DNA of 64,000 bases from Endomicrobiales bacterium (GCA_016930715.1 JAFGGC010000011.1:62001-126000); one strand, 5' to 3'; counted from the stretch's first letter, positions 1-9,261 are shown. Numbers and translations: made by a program. The notes: generated by a model from the letters alone, not told the origin.

Positions 1-730
1 TAAACACTTCTTTCAGAAGTTTCTGCGCCTCGGGGTTGCCTTCCGGCCTGACGGTGCGCGAATACTGTATCTCTATAGCCGGCGAACCGCTGTTAATCAT
101 GTCTTCCAGCATCCTGACGGACGTTTTAAGGTCGTTTTCCTCAAAACCCGCAACAACACCCGGAACACCGTATTTTTCCGCGACAAATCTGTACGGTGCT
201 ACTCCGATTATCGCGGAAACGTGGCCCGGGAGTATGAAACCGTCTATCCTGCGCTCCTTCATCTCAAGTATGGCTTTGAGCGCGTTAGGTATGGTCTTGA
301 ACATCGGGAGCACGCTGAAATTCTTTATCTTTCTTTTTTTGGCAATCTTCACCGTCGCCGCTATCGTCGGCGACGTCGTTTCAAAACCGATGCCAAGGAA
401 GACCACCTGTTTTTTCGGGTTCTTAACTGCAATGTCGAGGGCGTCAACCGGCGAATACACGATCCTGACGTCGGCGCCTGTCGTGCGTTCCTTATCCAAG
501 CTCGAGTACGAGCCGGGGACCCTTACCATATCACCGAAAGTGGCTATTATTACGTCCTTATTTTTTGAGAGTTCAATCGCCTTGTCTATGTCTTCGACCG
601 GCGTAACGCAGACTGGGCATCCGGGGCCTGATATCAGCTTGACCGACTTCGAAAAAAAACCCTTCAACCCGAAACGGGCTATCGCCATCGTGTGCGTCCC
701 GCAGACTTCCATCAATACCGGCAGTTTCAT
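1..730 (-). CDS. hypD: Hydrogenase maturation protein HypD (3'-truncated at window edge)
   Basis: Reverse-strand frame from ATG at 730 reads MKLPVLMEVCGTHTMAIARFGLKG...SGPGCPVCVTP..., with the HypD CGTHT and GPGCPVC motifs. Open to the left edge, so missing from the ORF track. Confidence 0.93.
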   Translation of the reverse strand, partial: MKLPVLMEVCGTHTMAIARFGLKGFFSKSVKLISGPGCPVCVTPVEDIDKAIELSKNKDVIIATFGDMVRVPGSYSSLDKERTTGADVRIVYSPVDALDIAVKNPKKQVVFLGIGFETTSPTIAATVKIAKKRKIKNFSVLPMFKTIPNALKAILEMKERRIDGFILPGHVSAIIGVAPYRFVAEKYGVPGVVAGFEENDLKTSVRMLEDMINSGSPAIEIQYSRTVRPEGNPEAQKLLKEVF

Positions 731-787
731 CCTGTTAGTCCTTAGCTTCTTTCAATCCAGGGAGTATGCAGACGTTTATTCCGACTC

Positions 788-820
788 CGATGCGGGAAAG
801 AAAAAAACGTTCCCGCATCG
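788..820 (-). other. Perfect 11-bp stem-loop just 3' of the PEP-synthase-like CDS
   Basis: CGATGCGGGAA (788-798) and TTCCCGCATCG (810-820) are exact reverse complements with an 11-nt loop. On the minus strand the T-run lies in the loop, not after the stem. Confidence 0.6.
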
Positions 821-822
821 CA

Positions 823-3429
823 TTATTTCTCCCTCAAATAGCATATTATGCGTTGTTTGACGAGGTCCGAAATTACGTACATCTTGTTCTTTCCGAGGTT
901 GAATACCTTTATCCAGTCCTTCGCCTCGCTGAGCGCCTCGATGTCTGCCGCGTCTTTGCCGGATTTCAGTTTTCCGAGGAGTTTTTCGTTGAAGAAACTC
1001 CCCTTCTTCTGCGAAAATATCGCGGCATAGAAAATATTGGTTTCGACGAGGTCCTGGAAGAAGTGCGTTCCGAAAGAAAGGTCCGGCGACATATCGGTAT
1101 TCTTGAAATCCAGCTCCACCATCATCGAAACGTTGTTTATCTCCGAAAAGCTCACCGGGACGCCCAAAGAAGGAGTCGAGGTTCCCCACCTGCCCGGGCC
1201 TATGATGAGCGCCGAAGTCTTGCGGCGGTCTTCTATGTTCCTGTTCAAACGCCCGACTGCGCGGGCAACGGCGTATTTCTCGTTCATCGTGAGACCGACG
1301 TATGTTTTCGGGTCCACGTAGATTATCTTGTCTATGGCCTCAGATATATTGCCGCCCATGAAATTGCCTGCCGATTCAAACAGCACTTTTTTTGAGTCCG
1401 GCTTTTCGGGGTAGGGCATTCTCTTTCCCTCGCCCATCGTCTGGAGCGGCCTGCACTGCAGGAGGTTTATCTTGAAATTGTTCTCATCGGTGAAGTTGAG
1501 CGTGAACTCGATGTCAACCGGGTATGAATACGCCTTTTCGAGCGTTTTTAGCATCTTCTGCATTTTTTCTATGAACTTTGTTTCCTTTATGAGCTTTTTG
1601 AAGTCTATTATCCAGCTTTCCTCTTCCGTCAGGCCGAGGTCTTTGAGCTTCTGAGTCGCTTCCCGGTCCATCCTGCCGAAATACTCCATGCAAGTGCCGG
1701 TTTTTTCCTTCATCAGCTTGCCTATGTTAGTGGTCTCGAACGAGTTCTGGCTGACGTTCAACAGGTCCACCTTGTGCTGGGAAAAGCGTGCGTCGTCCTC
1801 CTTGCCGGAAGTTGGCGACGTCAAAGGGTCGTCAAGGGCGATTATCTTCGGGTAGTCGTCGTCCACGCGGTTGACTGCCCTAGTTCCGAGGCCGAACACG
1901 AGACGGAGCATACCGCTCTGCGGGTCCATGTTCTCCTTCCAGACGAAAGTATTATAGGATATGCCTACGCCGGCCGCGTCCGGAAAGAAGTAGTGCTTCC
2001 TCTGCGATCCGGAGACCCTCTGTATGAGGAGCGCCATCTGCTCATCCTGCTGGTCGAGGCCCCTCTGCAGGCGGTAGGTGAGCGCGTCGTCGCTCATTGT
2101 GCTCGCGAAAATCTCCTTGATGTATTCTTCGAGCATTCGGTACCGGTGTTCGGGCGAGCCCTGGTTGACGGAGAATATGCTTTCGTATTTGCCCGCGAAG
2201 GCGTTGCCGAAGCTATCTTCAAGAAGAGAGCTCGAGCGTATTATAATCGGCGATTGCCCGAAATACTCTATTATCTGCCATAGTTGTTCCTTGATCTCGT
2301 CCGGGAATCTGCCTTTGAGTATTCTCTCTTTCAGTTCCTTGGCGACCGTGAAATACCCTTCCCTGGTGCGCTGCTGCATGCGCAGGCGCCAAAGTCCGTT
2401 CTGAACGATGTATGTATAGAAAAAATCCGAACCCACGTAAAAAGAGTCGTGCGGCTCGAGCACCTCCGCCCATCTGCCTTCCTTGTCGTTTTCAAGAATC
2501 TTCCTGGAAAGGAGCATCCCTGCGGATTTTCCTCCGACGTAGCCCGTTCCGGTCATCCTTGTTTTCACGGCAATGATGTCCTCAAGCGAAAAATTCGTCC
2601 GGACGAGGTCGAGCATCCTTTTTTCCCTGCCGAGCATCACTTTCGAGAGCTGTTCTATCATTTCCCACTTTTTTTCAAGCGTGCCGGTTGCCTGTACCTC
2701 TTCGGCTTTTATGAAAAGCTTGTCCCAGTAATCCAGTCGCCTTTCCATAATCTCGACGCCGGATTCGGCGAGGTGCGCGAAGAGTTTCGAAGTGTCCATC
2801 GAACTGGTTATCGGCATAAATTTGTCTTTTTCCTGCACGTGCGGAAGGAACATCGTGGGAGAATAACGGTTCCAGACTTTCAGCGGGTGCATGTAATACT
2901 TTTCTTCCACGCGGTAGATGTCTATCAAAAGCTGCGTGGTTTCCCGGATTCTGGCTATTGTCTTGTACGAGTGGCTGTTTCGTATCAGGGCGAAATAGGT
3001 GACGGTGTCAAGTTCAAAAAGATAGGGGCAGGTTACCATGAAGAAATTTCCTATCATAAGGTCCGTCGCCCACGCCGAAAGCAGGTCCGACAGGGAATCG
3101 AAAACGTAGTACACCCCGACCCCTTCGTCCTTTATGATGTTGTGTATCTGCATCGTGAACATCTCGAAACCGCTCTGGGCGTCTAAGTTGTATATCACGA
3201 CGTCGTCGTTCTCGTCAAACAGCGCTTCGTGTTCTGCAAAACGCATGTAAACTACCCGTTTGCCGTCCCTTTTGGCCGCCGCCACGAAGGGCTTGACGAA
3301 ATACTTGTATTCCCCCAGCTCCTGAACCTGCCATACGACGTTATCCCCCAGCCTGAGGTTGTTGATGACCTTGTCCAGGCCTTCGATGCCGGTGGTAGCC
3401 CAGCAAAGCGGGTGTTTGCCGTTTTTCAT
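823..3429 (-). CDS. PEP/pyruvate-binding (PPDK_N-like) protein with N-terminal degenerate KaiC/RecA-like domain
   Basis: N-term TTGIEGLDKVINNL...YYVFDSLSDLLSAW resembles KaiC but lacks a Walker A GKT/S. Mid-protein GGKSAGMLLSRKIL...IIIRSSSLLEDSFGNAFAGKYES is PPDK/PEP-synthase N-domain-like. Confidence 0.75.
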   Translation of the reverse strand: MKNGKHPLCWATTGIEGLDKVINNLRLGDNVVWQVQELGEYKYFVKPFVAAAKRDGKRVVYMRFAEHEALFDENDDVVIYNLDAQSGFEMFTMQIHNIIKDEGVGVYYVFDSLSDLLSAWATDLMIGNFFMVTCPYLFELDTVTYFALIRNSHSYKTIARIRETTQLLIDIYRVEEKYYMHPLKVWNRYSPTMFLPHVQEKDKFMPITSSMDTSKLFAHLAESGVEIMERRLDYWDKLFIKAEEVQATGTLEKKWEMIEQLSKVMLGREKRMLDLVRTNFSLEDIIAVKTRMTGTGYVGGKSAGMLLSRKILENDKEGRWAEVLEPHDSFYVGSDFFYTYIVQNGLWRLRMQQRTREGYFTVAKELKERILKGRFPDEIKEQLWQIIEYFGQSPIIIRSSSLLEDSFGNAFAGKYESIFSVNQGSPEHRYRMLEEYIKEIFASTMSDDALTYRLQRGLDQQDEQMALLIQRVSGSQRKHYFFPDAAGVGISYNTFVWKENMDPQSGMLRLVFGLGTRAVNRVDDDYPKIIALDDPLTSPTSGKEDDARFSQHKVDLLNVSQNSFETTNIGKLMKEKTGTCMEYFGRMDREATQKLKDLGLTEEESWIIDFKKLIKETKFIEKMQKMLKTLEKAYSYPVDIEFTLNFTDENNFKINLLQCRPLQTMGEGKRMPYPEKPDSKKVLFESAGNFMGGNISEAIDKIIYVDPKTYVGLTMNEKYAVARAVGRLNRNIEDRRKTSALIIGPGRWGTSTPSLGVPVSFSEINNVSMMVELDFKNTDMSPDLSFGTHFFQDLVETNIFYAAIFSQKKGSFFNEKLLGKLKSGKDAADIEALSEAKDWIKVFNLGKNKMYVISDLVKQRIICYLREK

Positions 3430-3983
3430 TTCCTTTTGCCCCTGTTGATGATGCTTTCAAGAAGTTTTACCGGATCCTCGTCAATCACGAGCCTGTCGTC
3501 AATCGATTTGGCGAATTTTTCGTCCTTGACGTGCCTTAAAAAACCCACGAGCTTGTCGTAGTAGCCGGAGACGTTGAGGATCCCGACCGGCTTGTCGTTC
3601 ATTCCCAGCATCGTCCGTGACAGGACGTCAAACAGTTCGTCGAGCGTTCCGCTGCCTCCGGGAAGCGCCACGAACGCGTCGGAAATCGAGTACATCCTTG
3701 CTTTTCTTTCCTCGAAAGTACCCACCACAATCATATCGCGGACTTCGGGATGCGCCAGTTCCCTGTTTTTGAGGCAGGCGGGTATAACGCCCGTGACGTC
3801 GCCTCCCGAAGCGATGGCCGCGTCGGCCACCCTGCCCATAAGCCCGATCGAACCGCCGCCATAAACGAGTTTTATCCCGCGCTTGGCGAGCAGTCCGCCG
3901 AATTCGGCTGTTTTTTCGGAATACTCGGGCCTTTTACCCGTTTCGGCCCCGCAGAAAACACAAAGCGATCTAACGGAGCTCAA
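3426..3983 (-). CDS. LOG/TIGR00730-family Rossmann-fold nucleotide phosphoribohydrolase-like protein
   Basis: CVFCGAETGKRPEY..., VYGGGSIGLMG and PGGSGTLDELF (PGGxGTxxE) motifs. Confidence 0.88.
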   Translation of the reverse strand: MSSVRSLCVFCGAETGKRPEYSEKTAEFGGLLAKRGIKLVYGGGSIGLMGRVADAAIASGGDVTGVIPACLKNRELAHPEVRDMIVVGTFEERKARMYSISDAFVALPGGSGTLDELFDVLSRTMLGMNDKPVGILNVSGYYDKLVGFLRHVKDEKFAKSIDDRLVIDEDPVKLLESIINRGKRK

Positions 3984-4525
3984 CGGCCGCTCCTTGTCGC
4001 GGCGTACAGTTTCATATCCCTGAATTTTCCCTTAACACGCAAAAAGGACTTTAACGTGCCTTCATATTTCATGCCTGCTTTTTTCATCACCTTTTCGGAC
4101 GCCCTGTTCTGCACCATGCACTTTGCCTGTATCCTTCGGAGCTTGAGGCTCTCGAAACCGTACCGCATTACCTTTTTTACCGCTTCGGTCATCAGCCCCA
4201 TACCCGAGTAATCGGCCGAAAGAGCGTAGTTCACCTCGGCCCTTTCGTTTTCCAAATCCATCTCAAAAAAACCGCACGTGCCTATCAGTTTGCTCCGGCG
4301 GTATATTCCCCAGTTCTCGGGTACACCGCGCCTGTAGTTGTTGATAACGTGACCGATATACCTTTTTGTTTCACTGATGCCGCGGTGCGGCCGCCAAAGT
4401 GTGAACCTGGAAACCGCGGGGTTCGAGGCATATTCGAACATATCCGCCGCGTCGGAACGCCTGATTTTTTTTAGAACAAGCCTTTTTGTCCTGAGGACCG
4501 GGAATCGCAGCTTATTTGTTTTCAT
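3980..4525 (-). CDS. GNAT (RimJ/RimL-like) N-acetyltransferase
   Basis: LRTKRLVLKKIRRSDAADMFEYASNPAVSRF...GTCGFFEMD...EVNYALSADYSGMGLMTEAV pattern. Confidence 0.88.
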   Translation of the reverse strand: MKTNKLRFPVLRTKRLVLKKIRRSDAADMFEYASNPAVSRFTLWRPHRGISETKRYIGHVINNYRRGVPENWGIYRRSKLIGTCGFFEMDLENERAEVNYALSADYSGMGLMTEAVKKVMRYGFESLKLRRIQAKCMVQNRASEKVMKKAGMKYEGTLKSFLRVKGKFRDMKLYAATRSGR

Positions 4526-4748
4526 CGCCTGGCATATTGAACGCTTCGTCTATGATTTTAAGGGTGTCGAGAGCTTCCTCTTCAGTGAGCTTTTGTATCG
4601 CAAAGCCCGCGTGCACCATGACATAGTCGCCCTTCGTGGCGCCCGGAAGCAGGTCAAGCTGGACCTCCCGCCTCACTCCGCCGAAATCGGCTTCGGCCCT
4701 GCGGTCTTTGCCTATTCTTATGATTTTACCCGGGATTCCTAAACACAT
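4512..4748 (-). CDS. hypC: Hydrogenase assembly chaperone HypC/HupF
   Basis: MCLGIPGKIIRI start, 78 aa, ...GDYVMVHAGFAIQKLTEEEALDTL: classic HypC. Confidence 0.95.
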   Translation of the reverse strand: MCLGIPGKIIRIGKDRRAEADFGGVRREVQLDLLPGATKGDYVMVHAGFAIQKLTEEEALDTLKIIDEAFNMPGDENK

Positions 4749-4761
4749 ATAAGTCAGTTAT

Positions 4762-4848
4762 GAGTAATGTGTAACGAGCAATGAGCAAAACCTTATTTGT
4801 TGTGGATGTGATGTATAACTCATCACGCAAAACTCATTACTCATTGCT
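4762..4848. repeat. Degenerate heptad repeats (GAGYAAY) arranged as an inverted pair
   Basis: Left arm GAGTAAT GTGTAAC GAGCAAT GAGCAAA (4762-4789). Right arm ACTCATTACTCATTGCT (4832-4848) is the same heptad in reverse; the hypF stop codon lies in the right arm. Confidence 0.6.
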
Positions 4849-7161
4849 GTTGTTGGCCGCTAACCACGCCTGGCCGAGCGAAATGCCTCCATCGTTCGGC
4901 GGAACGAGCTCGTTGAAATAAACATCAAAACCGGAAGCTTCGAGCCTTTGAGCCGCAAGCGAATGAAGAATTCTGTTTTGAAACACCCCTCCGCTTAGCG
5001 CTACGGCCCTTATACCGTGTCTCCTTGCCAAGATGACGCATACCGATTTTATTATTTCCGCCAGCGTGTTATGAAAAGCGGAACTCACGGCCCTCAAATC
5101 GGCGCCGTTCCTCTTGTCCTTGAGTATCTGAAGGACCATATCCCTGATCGATATCACGTGCGTGCCGTCAATCGCCGTATCTATTGAAAAATTATATACT
5201 TTTCTGGCGCAAAAATCCAACGCCAGGCTCTCAAGCTCTATCGCTCCCTGCGCCTCGTACGAGACCTCGTCCCTGAGTCCGAGGATGGCGGCGACACCGT
5301 CAAAGATACGGCCCACGCTGGATGTCTTCGGGCAGTTCACGCCCTTTCGTATCATTTCAGAAACGATGTCAACGGGACGTTTCTTGAAAACCTCGCTGAT
5401 TCCGGAGGCGTAAGCAGATTCCAGAAGAGAAAGCCCGCATCTCCATATCTCCCTGACCGCCTGGTCCCCTCCCGGAAGGGCGAAATACTCCATTTGAGCC
5501 GCCCTTTCGATGTTCCCGTTATTCACGGTAAAGAACTCGCCGCCCCACACGTTCCCGTCCTCGCCCAGGCCGTTGCCGTCAAAGGCTACCCCTATCACGG
5601 GTTTTTTGACGCCTTTTTCGGCCATTACCGAAGCCACGTGCGCCTTGTGGTGTTGCACGGCCACGGTCCTTATGCCCGTCTTTGAAGAAAGCTCCCTTGC
5701 GAAAACCGTGGACAGGTAATCAGGGTGCAGGTCGTGAACCGCAACCGACGGCGTTACTTTCAGGTATTCCGTGAACCTCTTAAAAGACTCCTCGTAGAAC
5801 CTAAGCGCCTCTCTGTTGTCAAGATCGCCTATGTACTGCGAGACGTAGGCGTTAACGCCCCTCGTGAGGGTAAATGTGTTCTTGAGCTCGGCCCCCGCAG
5901 CGAAAACGCAGGGCATTTTTCTTGACGGGAATATGCTTATCGAATCCGGGACGTAACCCCTGCTTTTCCTGATGTAGACCGGGCTTGACGGTTCGGGCAG
6001 CATTATTATCGAATCATCGCACCTGTTGTGGATCTCCCTGTCGTGCGTCAGGAAGTAGTCCGCTATGCCCGCGAGCTTTATCTTCGCCTCTTCTTCGGTT
6101 CTCGATATAGGCTCGTCGGCGAGATTTGCGGACGTCATCACGAAGACCGCCGGCGCGTTTTTTCGAATTCTTTTGAAAGAGTCAAAAAGAAGATGGTGCA
6201 ACGGCGCGTAGGGCAGCATTATCCCGAGGAAGGCGTTCTGCGGGGCTATAACGTCGTATGAGGCCTTTTCTAGGTTCTTCCTTTTTTTTAAAAGGATTAT
6301 CGGCCTTGCCGGAGAACAAAGGAGCTTCTTTTCGGCTCGGCTCAAAAGGCAGAGTTTTTTCACGGCTTCGACGTCGGCTGCCATCAGGGCGAAGGGTTTT
6401 GCCGGGCGATTTTTACGCTTTCTCAGGAGCTGCACGGACTTCATGTTCTCCGCGTCGCAGCAGAGGTGATAGCCTCCTATTCCCTTGACGGCCAGTATCC
6501 TGCCTTCGGAAATAAGCCTTGCCGCTGAGACGACCGCTTTCTCTGTCTCGGAAATACCGGCGAAATCCGAGCCGCGTAAAACGATCTCGGGGCCGCATTC
6601 CGGGCAGGCGTCGGGCTGTGCGTGAAACCGCCTGTCAAGCGGCTCCGAGTATTCTTCGCCGCATAACCCGCACATCTTGAAAACAGACATAGTCGTGTTA
6701 GGCCGGTCATAGGGCAGTTTCCTGATTATGGAGAATCTCGGCCCGCATTCGGTGCAGTTTATGAACGGGTATTTATAGCGCCTGTCGGAAGGGTCTTTCA
6801 TCTCCTTAAGGCATTTTCCGCATACGGCGATATCCGGGGGTATTTCGGCGGTCAGTTTATCCTCGGACCTGCTTGAAGAGATGCTGAATGACGGAAATCC
6901 CGCGGGTTTTTTTTCGGCGAGCCTTATGGAAGATATCCTTGATTGTCCGGGCGCGTGCTTTCTGATCTCTTTTACAAACCTCGAAATATCGCTCTTTCTG
7001 CCTTCGGCGTGTATTTCGGCGCCTTGCGGCGTGTTACGGACTTCGCCTTTTATCGAATGTTTTTTCGCTAGCCTGTATACGAACGGCCTGAAGCCTACCC
7101 CCTGCACTCGCCCCGACACGGAAACAAGCGCCGATTTAATCGCCTTCGATGCTTTCGACAT
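4837..7161 (-). CDS. hypF: Carbamoyltransferase HypF
   Basis: Acylphosphatase N-term GRVQGVGFRPFVYRLA, zinc-finger CGKC..CTECGPR, YrdC-like domain, and C-terminal VQHHKAHVASVMAE / LSGGVFQNRIL. Confidence 0.95.
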   Translation of the reverse strand: MSKASKAIKSALVSVSGRVQGVGFRPFVYRLAKKHSIKGEVRNTPQGAEIHAEGRKSDISRFVKEIRKHAPGQSRISSIRLAEKKPAGFPSFSISSSRSEDKLTAEIPPDIAVCGKCLKEMKDPSDRRYKYPFINCTECGPRFSIIRKLPYDRPNTTMSVFKMCGLCGEEYSEPLDRRFHAQPDACPECGPEIVLRGSDFAGISETEKAVVSAARLISEGRILAVKGIGGYHLCCDAENMKSVQLLRKRKNRPAKPFALMAADVEAVKKLCLLSRAEKKLLCSPARPIILLKKRKNLEKASYDVIAPQNAFLGIMLPYAPLHHLLFDSFKRIRKNAPAVFVMTSANLADEPISRTEEEAKIKLAGIADYFLTHDREIHNRCDDSIIMLPEPSSPVYIRKSRGYVPDSISIFPSRKMPCVFAAGAELKNTFTLTRGVNAYVSQYIGDLDNREALRFYEESFKRFTEYLKVTPSVAVHDLHPDYLSTVFARELSSKTGIRTVAVQHHKAHVASVMAEKGVKKPVIGVAFDGNGLGEDGNVWGGEFFTVNNGNIERAAQMEYFALPGGDQAVREIWRCGLSLLESAYASGISEVFKKRPVDIVSEMIRKGVNCPKTSSVGRIFDGVAAILGLRDEVSYEAQGAIELESLALDFCARKVYNFSIDTAIDGTHVISIRDMVLQILKDKRNGADLRAVSSAFHNTLAEIIKSVCVILARRHGIRAVALSGGVFQNRILHSLAAQRLEASGFDVYFNELVPPNDGGISLGQAWLAANNSNE

Positions 7162-7483
7162 ATATTTCTTTTCCGGATACCGCTACGATGTCGGACCCGC
7201 CGCAGGAAGGGCAGGCAAGCGCGACCAATTCGTCCTTGGTGATCTTTTTGGAACAGGTCTTGCAGACCGCGGCAAGAGGCACGGTCTTGTACTCTATGAC
7301 ACATCCTTCGGCTATGGTATTCGGAAAAACGTGGTCTTTAAGGGAATGGTCGAGAAAATCCCTTTCCACCCCGGAGGCCTCTCCTATGACCACGGTTACT
7401 TTCGATATCCGCTTGAGCGAGTTGTTCAGCGCGTGTTTCTCCATAATCTTCCAAAGGTCCTGCGCCATGCCTAGTTCATGCAT
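7136..7483 (-). CDS. hypA: Hydrogenase nickel incorporation protein HypA/HybF
   Basis: MHELGMAQDLWKIM start (internal Met of the 7136..7555 ORF) and zinc motif CKTC..CPSCGG. Confidence 0.93.
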   Translation of the reverse strand: MHELGMAQDLWKIMEKHALNNSLKRISKVTVVIGEASGVERDFLDHSLKDHVFPNTIAEGCVIEYKTVPLAAVCKTCSKKITKDELVALACPSCGGSDIVAVSGKEIYVESIEGD

Positions 7484-7523
7484 TGTTTTCTCCGTTACTA
7501 TTTCAGTTGTTTTATGCCGCGTA

Positions 7524-8147
7524 TTAAGGTTGTTTGGCGGTCTGATTGAAATCAAGGACGATGTGACGGCACTTGGGGCATAAAAGCCGGTAGAGGTCTT
7601 GCCTTTGTATGGGAGGCGGTACCAGCTCTCCAGGAATCTCCGAGGTCAGGTTCATGTCTTTCTGCTCGACGTATATAAGATTGAAATTCCCGAAAGCAAG
7701 CGGTCCGAGGCGTTCAAAAAGCCACATCAGATGCTCCCTGGGGCCGATTATCTCGCCGCAGTCCTTGCATACGATCAGTTCCTTGGTCACCCCCGCGCTC
7801 AATGTCGACCTGTCGAAAGTTGAAAGGTCATATTCGGGGCCGAGCTTCACGCCTTCTTTGGTGGTGCATAAAAGCTCGCATTGACCGCAGTACATGCACA
7901 GGTCATAGTGCCAGATGACGTCCCTTTTAGGGTCGTTGCCTTCGGCGTGATCGATAACCTCTATGGCTCCAGAGGGGCATACCTGCGCGCAGGCCCCGCA
8001 GGCGATGCATTTTTCGTCGTTCGGTTCAGGCCGGCCCCTGAATCCGGGAAACGGCGTGTGTTTTTCGAAAGGGAACTTGGTTGTCATCGCTTTCGAGAAC
8101 AACGCCTTTATCGCGTATCGAAGTTCGTTTATCTTGGGCAGCTTCAT
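7524..8147 (-). CDS. NuoI/MbhN/EchF-like 4Fe-4S subunit of membrane-bound hydrogenase
   Basis: CIACGACAQVCPSGAIEV and CMYCGQCELLCTTKEGV (two 4Fe-4S motifs); additional CKDCGE and CPKC near the C-terminus. Confidence 0.85.
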   Translation of the reverse strand: MKLPKINELRYAIKALFSKAMTTKFPFEKHTPFPGFRGRPEPNDEKCIACGACAQVCPSGAIEVIDHAEGNDPKRDVIWHYDLCMYCGQCELLCTTKEGVKLGPEYDLSTFDRSTLSAGVTKELIVCKDCGEIIGPREHLMWLFERLGPLAFGNFNLIYVEQKDMNLTSEIPGELVPPPIQRQDLYRLLCPKCRHIVLDFNQTAKQP

Positions 8148-8149
8148 CT

Positions 8150-8437
8150 CTAGGTCCTGTCATTCTCCTTTTTTGCCGTCAGCATTCCTATCTCCATTGG
8201 AAAAGTCAGCAATACGAACAAGATGCAGAAGATTGATTTGATCACGAACCCCGCGTTCTGAGCCGCTATCATTGTCCCCGCCAGCACCAATATCAGGCCC
8301 AGCATTAAAAGCCGTATGACACCCACGGCGGAACCGTTGTTTTCCCCGTGAATAACAAAATACGCGCATCCAGCCAGGGCCATTACAACTCCTGATGATA
8401 TTAACGTGAGCGAAGCATAACCTGTTATCGTTTCCAT
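8150..8437 (-). CDS. mrpG: Mrp/Mnh antiporter subunit G-like
   Basis: Small (95 aa) three-TM protein in the MrpG position after MrpE and MrpF. Confidence 0.6.
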   Translation of the reverse strand: METITGYASLTLISSGVVMALAGCAYFVIHGENNGSAVGVIRLLMLGLILVLAGTMIAAQNAGFVIKSIFCILFVLLTFPMEIGMLTAKKENDRT

Positions 8438-8440
8438 TTC

Positions 8441-8767
8441 CTATTCCTTCGGCATTATCTTCTTTTCCAAAACGACGAGCATAATGAACGACTGTATCAT
8501 CCAGGCAAGGGCGATATCGTAATAAATGCTTTTATTGTCGAAAAACGCGTACAGAACGCAGATGACCACCACGCAGGCGTTAATGACCTTCATCGAAAGC
8601 AGCCGGCTGCTTTTGCTCGGGCCGTAAATAAGCCTGAAAAAAGCCGCCAGTATCCCGGCCGCGAGAAGGTAGAAATATTTGGTCATCAGGTTAACGGGCG
8701 CTATCGAACAAGCCGCCACAACGCATATTATGAGCAATACCGCCATCACGCGCCAAAACGTCCTCAT
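8441..8767 (-). CDS. mrpF: Mrp/Mnh antiporter subunit F-like
   Basis: Small TM protein with RLIYGPSKSSRLLSMKVINACVVVICVLYAFFDNKSIYYDIALAWMI; MrpF-like RxxxGPt...R pattern. Confidence 0.7.
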   Translation of the reverse strand: MRTFWRVMAVLLIICVVAACSIAPVNLMTKYFYLLAAGILAAFFRLIYGPSKSSRLLSMKVINACVVVICVLYAFFDNKSIYYDIALAWMIQSFIMLVVLEKKIMPKE

Positions 8768-9261
8768 TTTTCACGCTCCGCGTCCGACAATACGATTTCG
8801 TACTTCTCTATTCTGGCAAGCATTCTTTTTTCCTCGTCTTCGTTCCCGCATCTGTGGGTTATGACAAGACCCGCGTCAGCGAACTGCGATTTAACGTGTT
8901 GAACGTCAGGTATCAGGTATACCGCGTTAATGAACGCCGCCTGAAGTACGGGATTCTTTATTCTCGTGCTGAAATACGTCTCTTTCCCGCCGTTTACCGG
9001 AATGAACAGTATTAGGTCGATGAAAGCTATTATCCCGGACCTGATCACGTCATAGAGATGCATCAGCGTGAAAAGAATAACGTTTTTAAGCGCCGTGAAC
9101 GTGAACAGCCGCATGAACTCAGGCGGGAAAACCCTGTAACTTATTATGACCGCCAGGAAAGACGCCGCGAAGCAAAAAACTGTCTTTTTCAGGTCCAAAG
9201 GCCACTGGAAAGCCATGCTTGCCAACAACAGCAATAAAAAGTATTTTATTTTGTTTTTCAT
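8764..9261 (-). CDS. mrpE: Mrp/Mnh antiporter subunit E-like
   Basis: LLLASMAFQWPLDLKK... then TAFINAVYLIPDVQHVKS...ITHRCG region; MrpE-like length and position. Confidence 0.7.
   Translation of the reverse strand: MKNKIKYFLLLLLASMAFQWPLDLKKTVFCFAASFLAVIISYRVFPPEFMRLFTFTALKNVILFTLMHLYDVIRSGIIAFIDLILFIPVNGGKETYFSTRIKNPVLQAAFINAVYLIPDVQHVKSQFADAGLVITHRCGNEDEEKRMLARIEKYEIVLSDAEREK

Noticed and set aside
788-820. Canonical rho-independent terminator after the PEP-like gene
   Set aside because: The T-run is in the loop, not 3' of the stem, on the transcribed strand, and hypD continues in the same direction.
36-860. Plus-strand ORF of 274 aa at the left edge
   Set aside because: Antisense shadow of hypD; the reverse strand encodes clear HypD motifs and the plus translation has no recognisable domain.
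766-3186. Several long plus-strand ORFs (e.g. 766..1395, 1774..2283, 2284..3186)
   Set aside because: All lie antisense to the 868-aa PEP-synthase-like gene; codon-bias shadow ORFs. The same applies to most other plus-strand ORFs in the track.
4762-4848. CRISPR-like repeats between hypF and hypC
   Set aside because: Repeat unit is only 7 nt, degenerate, without unique spacers and with no cas genes nearby.
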